Part shown: in pieces, positions 26,001 through 34,400 of the stretch | Layout of the letters: each line of letters opens with the position of its first letter | How positions within the stretch are numbered: position 1 is the first letter of the stretch | NCBI GenBank assembly: GCA_907165275.2 | Contig: OU015672.1 | Location: 4,322,501 to 4,386,500, forward strand | Origin: Zygaena filipendulae | Taxonomy: Eukaryota > Arthropoda > Insecta > Lepidoptera > Zygaenidae | Direction: 5' to 3' | Length of the DNA stretch: 64,000 bases | Program-made: the position numbers and the translations under genes | The notes under the pieces: generated by a model | What the model saw: the letters and a program-made list of their open reading frames with translations, nothing else | Databases searched by the model: none | What the model was told of the DNA's origin: nothing

Positions 26001-27485
26001 GTTACAAAGGCACTGGTCACCGAACCTTTGTTCCGAGTGGACGGACTCGAGTTCATGATCGGCAAAAACAAAGACAAGCACTTCTCCTTCTACAAATGTT
26101 AGTCCACAATACTTTTACTTCAATAGCCAATCTGCGTATATAATATGCTGATTTAATGTAATAAACGTAAATTAAGGCTAATACCAACGTGGAGACAGTC
26201 GTTTTATATCACTTTATGAGTTTTTATGTGTTTTTTATGAGTTGAGTGATTCTAAATAATTTTGGAAACTTGGTAAACTTTGTGCAACTATTGAACAGGA
26301 AATTTTATTTCAGTCTCTGTTCGAGATTTTTATAAACCCGAATGCTTGCTTGGTTTACTTATTTTAGCTTAGTTAGGGAACCCGCGTTCTTTTTTAAAGA
26401 TCCAGATGACGTGTCCCTGGAAGAGCTGAAAGCACTGGAGGTGGTGGTGGACCGGCTGAGGGTCGCGCGCGATGCTCTCGTCAGGGCGAAGTCCCCGGGC
26501 TCCAGCGGGGCGCAGTCGGACCTGTTGTGCACCATATGCTACGCGAGGCCCGCTGACACCGCTTTCGTGCCATGTGGACATCACTCTTGCCGGTAAGTTT
26601 GTGGCAGGTTAACATCTTTACCTTGGAACTGGTGCTCATAGAAGCGGCAAGATGGAGTAATAGACAATGAAATTATTCTTTTGTGTAAATCTAGAAGCAC
26701 AAAATGTTTTTTTTTCTTGTACCTATTGAAATCTATATCTTTAATATTTTAGAAGCCTATAAACATCTGTTACTTTACCTACTGTCTAATAAATGTAGGC
26801 ATTAAATATTTAAGAAACTTATTTATTACTTCACGTACAGCCTAGGAAATCGTTGCTATAGCCTTCAGCACAAAGTGCCGAAGAAATTAATAAATAAATT
26901 TTGGAATAACACAAATAAGGCACCGCTGTTTGAAAATTCCTTTTCGGATCGCTAATAAATTGATTATTGACTAACATTATGTAAGTTATTACATCATGCA
27001 GCATGGCTTTATTTTTGCTGTGCCATATTTGATTGAATACGTTTGCTAAATATTGATACCTAGATAGTTAATTTATTAGGAAATAAGTTATGTCAAAGTC
27101 CTTCCATAGTAGGAACAACTGACTGGACATCAAATGAGATCTCACAATTTTCCGAATTGCAAGACTTGTAATTTTTGTACATTTTGTGTTTTTAATGAGA
27201 TTTATCTTTTACAAGAACTTATTATCTCCTGTTTCTAATGTCACCATTTTTTTGACTAACTTATACCCACGTCTAGCACGACCTTTACCTACTGACACGA
27301 TCCTCTAGCACTTGGTCCACTTGATGTAGGCATACTTTCATCCGTCATTCCATTAGTCGTTATTATCTTAACATTATTTTTCTTGCAGTGCGTGTATAAT
27401 GCAGCATCTGCTGAATAGCAAACAGTGTTTCTTTTGCAAAGCCGAAATCGATTCAGTGAAGGAAATCGAGCCAGCCAATAATTGA
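2037..27485 (+). CDS. RNF123: RNF123 (KPC1) E3 ubiquitin ligase, 33 exons, 5' end missing
   Basis: RING-type E3 ligase of the RNF123/KPC1 family; the human protein ubiquitinates p27 (CDKN1B) in the cytoplasm with partner UBAC1. Exons: 2037-2106, 2606-2748, 2937-3130, 3250-3375, 4483-4645, 4868-5008, 5453-5635, 5726-5878, 6051-6160, 6394-6512, 7076-7129, 7324-7436, 7777-7896, 8577-8707, 8945-9052, 9612-9700, 13951-14062, 14448-14595, 15107-15203, 16554-16648, 17356-17505, 17631-17728, 18261-18331, 18596-18727, 20204-20366, 21209-21346, 21553-21626, 21821-21960, 24472-24657, 25521-25691, 25989-26097, 26400-26592, 27389-27485. Every junction keeps phase, giving 1396 residues plus a missing N-terminus (human protein about 1314). 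Exons 2-5 form the SPRY domain ([22 protein letters not shown]). Mid-protein blocks ([19 protein letters not shown]) are diagnostic. The last two exons give a C3HC4 RING (CTIC, CGHHSC, CFFCK). Exons 6 and 22-23 are Ser/Pro-rich and look insect-specific. Intron 28 has a GC donor. A poly(A) signal lies at 27756. Weakest calls are the acceptors of exons 14 and 19. Confidence 0.93.
3555..4400. mobile_element. Fold-back element, copy 1, in RNF123 intron 4
   Basis: Two inverted arms (about 3555-3731 and 3816-3957) flank a short centre. They open with AATCCCACCAAAAACA and close with its complement; the right arm lacks about 35 bases present in the left. A tail follows to about 4400 that ends in a GC-rich hairpin (GGTAGTGC pairing with GCACTACC) and CCGTGCCCCCAGA. 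The same arms and the same tail occur at 33864-34747, so arms plus tail travelled together. No coding capacity is seen. Confidence 0.7.
8305..8540 (+). mobile_element. MITE family M1, copy A (236 bp, TSD AAAT)
   Basis: Terminal inverted repeats start GGACATAGATAAGCAATA on the left and GGACGCAGATAAGCAATA on the right (minus strand), each followed by a GTTAACCCAC box. A 4-base direct repeat AAAT lies immediately outside each end (8301-8304, 8541-8544). There is no open frame. It sits in RNF123 intron 13 and ends 36 bases before exon 14. Confidence 0.85.
9740..9985 (+). repeat. Interspersed repeat carrying TGACGTCACGCG, copy 1
   Basis: The landmarks are GGGTGGGGG, then TGACGTCACGCGAAATTTCA, then ATCGCCGTTATTTTT, then a TTTTATTAATCTACAAGA box. 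Related copies lie at about 23930-24180, 35650-35960, 62170-62260 and, reversed and partial, 55215-55330. The element class is unknown. Confidence 0.6.
10449..13587 (-). mobile_element. Non-autonomous LTR retroelement, 3.1 kb, TSD TTAT
   Basis: Two direct repeats of 205 bp (10449-10653 and 13383-13587) look identical by eye. Each reads TGTTGGGAGACTC at its start on the minus strand, as an LTR would. TTAT lies directly outside both ends (10445-10448 and 13588-13591). Just before the downstream LTR, in minus orientation, is a purine-rich run (AGGAGAGG, near 10658) in the position of a polypurine tract. The 2.7 kb interior shows no gag or pol frame, so I call it a LARD-type non-autonomous element. 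It fills most of RNF123 intron 16. The primer-binding site was not recognised. Confidence 0.8.
11935..12085. repeat. Short tandem array inside the LTR element
   Basis: A unit of about 54 bp, with the landmarks CACATCTAGATATC, AGATTCACGTTTCAGG and TACATAAACTTAACAT, is repeated about three times with small changes. It lies in the non-coding interior of the LTR element. Confidence 0.7.
15330..15855 (-). mobile_element. tRNA-derived SINE interrupted by a MITE
   Basis: Read on the minus strand, the head (near 15850) has a tRNA-like start, GACGACCCGATTGGCG, and then CTAATCAAGAGGTTCCGG. The body continues to the CACAAGCTAATTA / ACAGATC region, and the tail is (TTATTATT) near 15330. The B box is degraded compared with the copy at 31860-32095. 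The body is split by M1 MITE copy B (15446-15681). It lies in RNF123 intron 19. Confidence 0.7.
15446..15681 (-). mobile_element. MITE family M1, copy B (236 bp, TSD ATAT)
   Basis: The ends are GGACGCAGATAAGCAATA and, on the minus strand, GGACATAGATAAGCAATA, in opposite orientation to copy A. ATAT lies immediately outside both ends (15442-15445 and 15682-15685). It is inserted into a SINE whose related copy near 31930 is uninterrupted at the same point. Confidence 0.88.
16182..16416 (+). mobile_element. MITE family M1, copy C (235 bp, TSD AACT)
   Basis: It has the same terminal repeats (left end AGACATAGATAAGCAATA, one base changed) and the same GTTAACCCAC boxes. AACT lies directly outside both ends (16178-16181 and 16417-16420). 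It lies in RNF123 intron 19, about 500 bp from copy B and in opposite orientation to it. Confidence 0.87.
16748..16925 (-). repeat. CTAGCTGTGCCCCGCGG-type repeat, truncated
   Basis: Plus-strand landmarks in order are TATTATAAATGTGAAAGTGA, GTTTGTTTGTTACGCTTTCA, GGGTACAGAGAAGGACATAG, and CCCGGAATTCCCGCGGGAAC. This is the family best seen at 28783-29062. In RNF123 intron 20. Confidence 0.7.
17921..18115 (+). repeat. CTAGCTGTGCCCCGCGG-type repeat, variant
   Basis: Starts ACTAGCTGTGCCCCGCGG and runs through a TAGCCTAAGTTACCCCTTAT box to AACAAACAGACAGACAGACA. A related copy is at 38927-39085. In RNF123 intron 22. Confidence 0.7.
19065..20055. mobile_element. piggyBac-like non-autonomous element, 991 bp
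   Basis: Inverted ends CACTCTCAACGCGGTA (left) and CACTCTCAACGCGTTA (right, minus strand) are directly flanked by TTAA (19061-19064 and 20056-20059). TTAA duplication with short inverted repeats is the hallmark of the piggyBac superfamily. No transposase frame is visible. The interior holds many copies of a TTCCCGTA-like word (near 19127, 19165, 19806, 19868 and 20033, with looser ones near 19353 and 19964). It lies in RNF123 intron 24. Confidence 0.83.
20528..20730 (-). repeat. CTAGCTGTGCCCCGCGG-type repeat
   Basis: Runs from TCCTACTAATATTATGAATG through ATGTTTGTTACTCAATCACG and GGGTACAGAGAAGGACATAG to GGGGCACAGCTAGTAT, so the conserved head reads on the minus strand. In RNF123 intron 25. 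Confidence 0.75.
21961..21962 (+). other. GC splice donor of RNF123 intron 28
   Basis: Exon 28 ends ATGATGCAAGAG and is followed by GCAAGT, the strong form of a GC-AG intron donor. The phase-0 join to exon 29 (24472, after ATTACAG) gives ...TMMQE|MDRVS..., continuing into the family block [13 protein letters not shown]. The nearest GT (21981) would leave two bases and break the phase. Confidence 0.85.
21970..22050 (+). mobile_element. SINE head (tRNA-like), diverged
   Basis: Starts GACGATCAGGTCGGCGCAGT (A-box-like), then CTAATCACGAGG and GGGTTCGAATCCCA (B box). The layout matches the SINE at 31860-32095, but many positions differ. It begins only about 9 bases after the GC donor of RNF123 intron 28. 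Confidence 0.65.
22121..22290 (+). repeat. CTAGCTGTGCCCCGCGG-type repeat
   Basis: Runs from CAAGCTGTGCCGCGCGG through TTCCCGCGGGAATCCCGGGA and TACCCTATGTCCTTCTCTGT to AACAAACAAACAAACT. In RNF123 intron 28. Confidence 0.75.
22402..22640. mobile_element. Near-perfect 107-bp fold-back (MITE-like)
   Basis: The left arm, 22402-22508, starts ACCGCCGCACTCAGAGTCGA. The right arm, 22535-22640, is its almost exact complement, ending GCGGCGGT. The arms are separated by 26 bases, with about one mismatch noticed. A fragment of the same sequence (CGCACTCAGAATCGTTTTAA) occurs near 32566. Transcribed within RNF123 intron 28, it would form a long hairpin. Confidence 0.88.
23200..23612 (-). repeat. Two tandem copies of the GTGCCCCGCGG-type repeat
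   Basis: Two successive units (about 23200-23407 and 23408-23612) each run from TATTATAAAGAG, through GGTAATCTCTGGATC, to GCGGGGCACAGCTA or its decayed form. The head-to-tail arrangement suggests a local duplication or insertion of one copy into another's tail. Confidence 0.7.
23930..24180 (+). repeat. Interspersed repeat with GACGTCACGCG, copy 2
   Basis: Same family as 9740-9985: GGGTGGGG, GACGTCACGCGAGATTTCAA, ATCGCCATTATTTTTT, TTTTATTAATCTACA. The first base of the TGACGTCA palindrome is changed here. In RNF123 intron 28. Confidence 0.6.
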
Positions 27486-28487
27486 GACTTTGTTTCTGCA
27501 TTTGTTTGGATGAGAATCGATTGTCTACGGAGCCGTATATACCTAGGTAAATTTACGTATCTTAAAAAAACAACTGATGCTTCTATATGATCAAATGGTA
27601 ACTAACGTCTATTAAAAGTCCAGTTGGACTAAGCACTTGGATTTTTATGAGTGTCTATTGAATTTATATTTTTTACTGGAGTTTTTTTTTTATGTATTTC
27701 TTATTTTTTATCTATGATTTTATTGGTTTAATACAATTTAAAATGCCTTATACTCAATAAAAGAATTGTTAAAAATTTCACTGATTTTATTCAACTAGTA
27801 ACTAGTCTAATTCTAACTAAGTAACTACTCCATAAGTACCTACGGTAAGTAAACTACTTAGTATGTAAAATTTTAACACTCAAGCTCCTTACAGGCTTAA
27901 AACTAGCATCACCGTATAAAAAAATGTTATCTTCTAAATTATTTCATCGACTGAAGGACATGTAGATTAGGATAAACACTATTTTTGATAATAAATCCGC
28001 AGAATTTGAACTTGATATTATAAAAAAGTTTATAATATGTTGCAATATTTATCATCAAAAATTTGTATTTTGATTTAATTCCTATAATTTTTTTTAATTG
28101 ATCACCTTAGGAGACTTTTTGTTTTCACAAGTGACGCAAGTAGGTATGTAGATATGTATAAATTGTATAATCTGAATAATTAAACACCGCCGTAATTATC
28201 ACTTTTGCATCCAAAAGCTAAACCGACTTCAAACTTACATCCGATCTCAACGAAATTTCTCTCCTACCATTGGCACTCATGAAATCATTAGATGCTGGGT
28301 ACTCTAGAGAAACATAGAATTTTCCTTTTTCGATGTCGGTTAAAAATTAGAACAATTTTCTGTGTCTTTGGTCTGAAAGCGTAGTTAAGGTAATTCAAAA
28401 CCTGGTATCTCTCTCACTACATAGGTATTTAGTGTCTATCTACAAATTTACAAAATATCAAAGGTCGTAATAGTTCTCATAGATTCT
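27486..28487. other. Convergent 3' ends of RNF123 and the collagen gene
   Basis: 3' UTRs of both genes. A plus-strand AATAAA lies at 27756-27761, 271 bases after the RNF123 stop. A minus-strand AATAAA (TTTATT at 27786-27791) lies about 700 bases beyond the collagen stop. No other gene is seen. Around 28195-28345 there is repeat-like sequence with the CCGACTTCAAACTT and GTCGGTTAAAA words. Confidence 0.6.
27756..27761 (+). terminator. Poly(A) signal of RNF123
   Basis: AATAAA in an AT-rich stretch 271 bases after the stop, followed by a T-rich run. It is the first canonical hexamer downstream of the stop that I noticed. Confidence 0.6.
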
Positions 28488-31400
28488 CTACGGCCCCTTC
28501 GTATAGCCTTGTTGAGTTAGTGGTGAAAATGCATATGAGTAAAGTCCAGATGTCGGGCACTCGCACGAGCCTCGTGGGCCTGGCACGCCCCGTGGGCCTG
28601 GTGGGCCTAGAAAAGGTACAAAGTATATTATACTCGTGAGTATGTATTTATTTTTTTCGTTTGTAGGTAATACCTGTAAGAATAGGATCATTAGCTGTTT
28701 CCTGCGCCTTGATAAGGTAAGGAATGGAGTATTCAAATTCATCGTGAAATAAATAATGACAATATAATATTTTTATTTAAATTCTGTGCCCCGCGGTTTC
28801 ACCCGCGGTAATTTCGGAGTTCCTGCGGGAATTCCGGGATAAAAAGTACCATATGTCTTTCTCTGTACCCCTGACAACGTGCATGCCAAAGTGTGGATGT
28901 TTGTTACTCAATCACGCAAAAACGGCTTAACGGATTTGGATGAAATTTGACATGCACGTTGTCAGGGATACAGAGAAGAACATAGGGTACTTTTTATCCC
29001 GGAATTCCCGCAGAGAACTTCGAAATTACCGTGAGTGAAACCGGGGGGGGACAGCTAGTATTATATAATTCAAATAAATAGTACAATCATTACCTTCTCT
29101 CCCAGGATCTCCCCGCTGTCCTTGTCTGCCCTCGACTCCCGGGGGGCCGATTGGACCTAAGATATAAAATACAGTTAAAACCTAACCTAACCTATTGGAG
29201 GCATGCCAGTATCTTGGTAATGCCAACCGTTTAGTAGAGATTACCTCTCGAGAGTCGAGCTAGTTGTGCAAAAAATAATACTGTACCTTGCATCCCTCTC
29301 GGTCCTTCTACACCTGGCAAGCCTAGCCCCTCTGGCCCTCTCTCCCCTTTGTCACCCTTGTCCCCACTATGCCCTGGAGGCCCTGGTTGACCAATGCCCC
29401 CCATCTCACCCGGATAACCTCTGGGTCCTATTTCCCCTGATTCTCCTTGTATTCCTGAAAGTTATAGGCATGCTTTAAAATCTAATGGAAAGTATTCTAC
29501 GAAAAAGAAATTTAGCATACCAAATTTATAACTTGTCACATTAATGTAGACAGCGACCCCATCTGACAACTTTATTACTAACTAGCTGTTCCTCGCGTTT
29601 TCAGTAGCGGTAATTTTGGAGATTCCACCGGGAATTCCGGGTTACAATATAACCTATATGACGCTCACAATTAACGTGGCTTGCTATTGGTAAAATAATT
29701 TTCAAAATAGCTTCAGTAGATCCATAAATTACGCCACACAACCTCACAAACTTTACCTCTTTATAATATTAGAAAAATTACAACAGAATCTACAACGGCA
29801 CAATTGAAAATAGCCCAATAGTCAGAAATAGCTCTTTGGATCTTTACTCTCTTTATGAAGGGAAAGTTCGCGTGAGTCAAAGATTCAGGCTTAGCATTTT
29901 AGGCTGTGTTCAGTTTCTTGGATCAGTTGCCAAATTACCTGGGGGACCAGGAGGTCCAGGCTTTCCAGGAGGTCCTCGCTTCCCCTCTCCCGGTGGTCCA
30001 GGAGGTCCCATTAGATTAGCTGTCAAGTCTTTAAGTCTATCTGTTATAGACAAATATTGCATTAGTAACTCAATATGCTTAGGGTTAATTAACTTTTACA
30101 ATATTCTTAGGTAATTCATTAAAAAATAGGAACAAAAAGGGAAAATATTAATTGCTTTAACATCTATACCTATATCTAGAAAAAAATTATGCAATAAGTA
30201 AAGTAAAATTAACTTAGTTGGACCCTCACCTCTGATTAAATCTTCGCATATATTCCGAACTTCACTTTCCGTCATCGATGAGCTCTGAGAACGAGAAATT
30301 GTTTATAAAATTATATTCTATAAGTAAATGTACTTATGTTGGTATTTTTTCAGAAGCTCTTCGATGTACTGGTATTTATAAAATCAATATTTTATTTCAT
30401 TTGACACTTTCTAATATTGAATTTTCTTAATTTATCTGAACAATGTTATATAAAGCTGGCACGGATATATGACGTAGCATCCGCAATATATAATATTATG
30501 CCATAACACGTACTTGTATGTAGCTAGCGAAAGGAGCAGGCTCCCCCGGTGGCCCCCTCTGTCCTGGCGAGCCTGGGACGCCATCAATTCCTGGCTTTCC
30601 TGGTATACCAGGATACCCGGGATCGCCTTTCTAAAACCAACGAAAATGTTAAAATATCATACAAATCTGTAAGGCCTTATTCCAACTCAAAAGTTTCAGC
30701 TTCTATAAGTAGTGAGATCAAGTATCATGGCCATGTGCTTCTTACAAATATCTTTAGCAATTATGCGTATATTATTATCTATAAACGAAACACGTAGCTA
30801 CTAACTTTAAAAGCACGATTCCAACAACCAATACACAACACATAACATACTTTTTATGACTGAACAATTTATAACCTTCACCAAGTAAAAATTAAAAAGA
30901 AACTTCTATACTTTGGCAATGGTTTGGCTGAACTATTGAACTTTACCAACCTCTCCCCTCTCTCCCTGAGGTCCCGGTGGTCCGGCGACGCTGACGCCTG
31001 TTGCTGCCAAAGCTGGAGCACCTGGAACACCTGGTGGACCGGCTGGTCCAGGAGGGCCTTCTGCACCCTGAAAAAAAATAACGTAGGGCTGATTAGAGAC
31101 GTGTAGATCAGAAAATTCTAACACGACCCACACCAAACCTATTTTAGAATTCCGATTTGGTCTAAGAATTATTGGAACGAAGTTCGATATCGCGGCTTCT
31201 GGTACAGGAGCCAATTCGCAGAAATCGTAACGGCTGGGAAAAGCGTTAATGCGTCAACGGGACTTTCTTGTGATTGTTTATAATAATAATTAAAATTGTT
31301 ATTGCAATTTTGTAATGGATATTTAAAATACTTACCTATACATATATTGTAGTTAAATGCTAATTGCATACCATAACGTTAGAAAATGCGTTAGGTCACT

Positions 31401-34400
31401 TTTCATATTATAATTGTTTTTCTAAAGAGTGTAAATAAATATTCTCACTTGCGGTCCTTCTGGGCCCCTTTCGCCGAAAGGCCCCGGGAGTCCTGGGGGG
31501 CCACTCTGTCCCGGGATCCCTGGAGGACCCATTGGGCCGACTTGGCCCGGTGAACCCTAAAAAGATGACTTAACATATGTAAATGTAAAATAATATATAC
31601 TTGATAGCACACTACAGGAAGATACATAAATAAAATAAGTAATTATAAATAAATTGTTTGTACAATTTTATTCCATCTAAATTTCATTACTTAGGTACCT
31701 TACTGGTGAGGTAATAAGTCAAATAAATAATAATAATAATCCACTTCACAGCACACAGACAGCTTCACAGCATCTAAATTTCATTACTTAGGTACCTTAC
31801 TGGTGAGGTAATAAGTCAAATAAATAATAATAATAATCCACTTCACAGCACACAGATCTACTTGATCCCACACTAAGCTATAAGCTTGTGTCGTGGAAAC
31901 CAAGCAAACGTGGTATATACTACACATATTATTACATATATATTATACTATAGATATATATATATACACACCCAGACTGGAAAATAGAACCCTGTGGTCA
32001 TCACACAAAGTCCACCCCCACCGGGAATCGAACCCGGAACCTCTTGATTAGCGGGTAGGCATGGTGACCATTGCGCCAATCGGGTCGTCAATAATAATTT
32101 ACACATTCTGTTTGTGTAATTTGTATGAAACTTATTACCTATGTACGTAGTTGAGTTACATTACGAGTCAGCTTTAAGGATATTTTAAACCGGGGAAATC
32201 AAGAATTAAGGCGTAAAATGGTGGCTAGTAAAACGAAAATGTCTAATAAATTACCAGAGCTCCGTTCACTCCTGGGGCTCCCCGCTCACCGGGAGTACCG
32301 TCGCGCCCGGGCCTGCCCGGATCACCTTTACTCCCTTTTGCACCTTCAATATTTGAATTTGAACTTCTTACAAAGAGACGTACTCTAATATCTATGGCAG
32401 TTTTAACTAAGCGTTATGTTTTATGTCTCATGAAACCTTAAATTCTACTTAAAGGTCTCAATTCATCAGTATACTTTCATTATATTATGTACGTGTTACA
32501 TGAAAGCTACTTCAGTTGCAAAAGATTTTTATAATATTTTATACTGTGAGTTAATACTCTTACGGCCGCACTCAGAATCGTTTTAATGATTACTTAATTT
32601 TTGATAGAAGAACAATTTACCCAGTAAAAGTGAAGCGTTGATGTTAGCCGGTGTCCCTGGTGGTCCCACTGGACCCCGCTCTCCTCGTGGACCAACAGGA
32701 CCAGGGGGCCCTTGGGGACCCTACGACAGATTTATACCCAATGCTATATCAATTTGTATCTAGTACACTTAAACACGAAAAGTGGGACGTCTACGTCTGA
32801 TGGAACTACAGACAAAAATAAACTGTTCTTGGTAATACTAGTAAAAAGCAGTAAAACACAGAACTAAACGTAACACTATTTAAGTTCTATCTAACGCGAA
32901 TATTCAGTTTTATCTCTCTTACTTTGAAAGAAAATGCGATGCTTCTACTGAAAGAAATCACTCGGCTGCACGATTTCTGTGACAAAAAGTACTTATAGTT
33001 CAATACACCATATTTTTTTCAAACGACGCTTTGCTTTGCCACAACTTTCTTCCAATTTTATCTGCTGGTAGAACTATTGATAGATGGAATTAATGCTTGA
33101 ATTCTATTCATCACCACATCAACTCATGGCCTAAAACATGCGCACTGTATAGTTAATTGCTTACTTCTCGTCCATCAGATCCGGGAACACCTGGTAAACC
33201 CACCACACCTGGATCCCCTATAAATATAAAACACTTTGCATAACAAAGCAAGGAGAAAACATTTATGTGGTCTCAGTTTATACATATTTATTACGTCTTC
33301 TTTTAAGACTTCCTTGTGACTTTTTTCGCCACCTCCCTAAAAGTCAGGTTATTTAACATTAAAGCCTTCATTTATTTATTAACTTGCTGGTCCCCGCGGT
33401 TTCTACCACATGAATTTCAGGATTACCCCGGCAATCCTTCCGAGTAGTAGATACTGTTGTCAAGATTTCTTCATAATAATTAATGTGAATAAATTAATTA
33501 GTATTATATAATTTAGTTTTTAGATATCACGGTGTATTTACCTTGTAGTCCTGTATCGCCTTTATCCCCCTTGGGTCCCGGCAGACCCGGCGGCCCTGAT
33601 CTGCCCGGCACAACTGTCCCCTAAAGCAGAAAATACACATTTCGTGAAAATCTTTGGTGATTTACCTAAACGAATGTTGATATACTTGATTAAATCGTAA
33701 ATTAAAACAAATCAAAGAAAACAAGATTAAAGTTTCGACTATAGTAGGTACTGAATACTGATCCAACATTAAGGTTTTAGCGAAAATCTTCTTCTAAAAC
33801 TAAGCATAATCAATTTTAATCTTCGTGCTCGTTATGATCCGTACATAGATCTACAAAGATGCACCCAACAAAAACATTTTCATGTAAAATGTTGCCAAGA
33901 CGAGACCATATGCCAGCACTTTCAAAAAGTTATCAGATCTTATGTAGAGCCAAGCTTCTAACTCTACACGCCTTAACTCTACAAGGTCTAACTTCACAAA
34001 CTCTACACCTTAGCCAAAATATGTGGCTTGACCATTTCGCTACATTCACATGGCCCTTAGGCCCTAAGGTGAAAAATTGGTCCATTTTTCATTACTTTTC
34101 TGTTATATAATAATAGTTCTTTGTAGTAACGAAACGGCCAAGCCACATATTTTGGCTAAGGTGTAGAGTTTGTGAAGTTAGACCTTGTAGAGTTAAGGCG
34201 TGTAGAGTTAGAAGCTTGGCTCTACATAAGATCTGATAACTTTTTGAAAGTGCTGGCATATGGTCTCGTCTTGGCAACATTTTACATGAAAATGTTTTTT
34301 TGGGATTTCATTTCTTTTTGTTAGTCAAAATTGCAGAAGTCTCATACAAACTTTCATCCCCTAATTTAAGGGGTTGGGAGATAAAAGTTACAAGTTTTAT

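Noticed and set aside
31995..32095. tRNA-like sequence with A and B boxes (also at 46096, 21970 and 15790)
   Set aside because: It continues into a shared SINE body and tail, is present in several copies and does not close as a tRNA cloverleaf. Called SINE, not tRNA.
32347..32372. Upstream extension of collagen exon 13 ([10 protein letters not shown])
   Set aside because: No acceptor there fits the phase. The AG before 32343 joins exactly with the exon ending at 32621 and restores the Gly-X-Y register.
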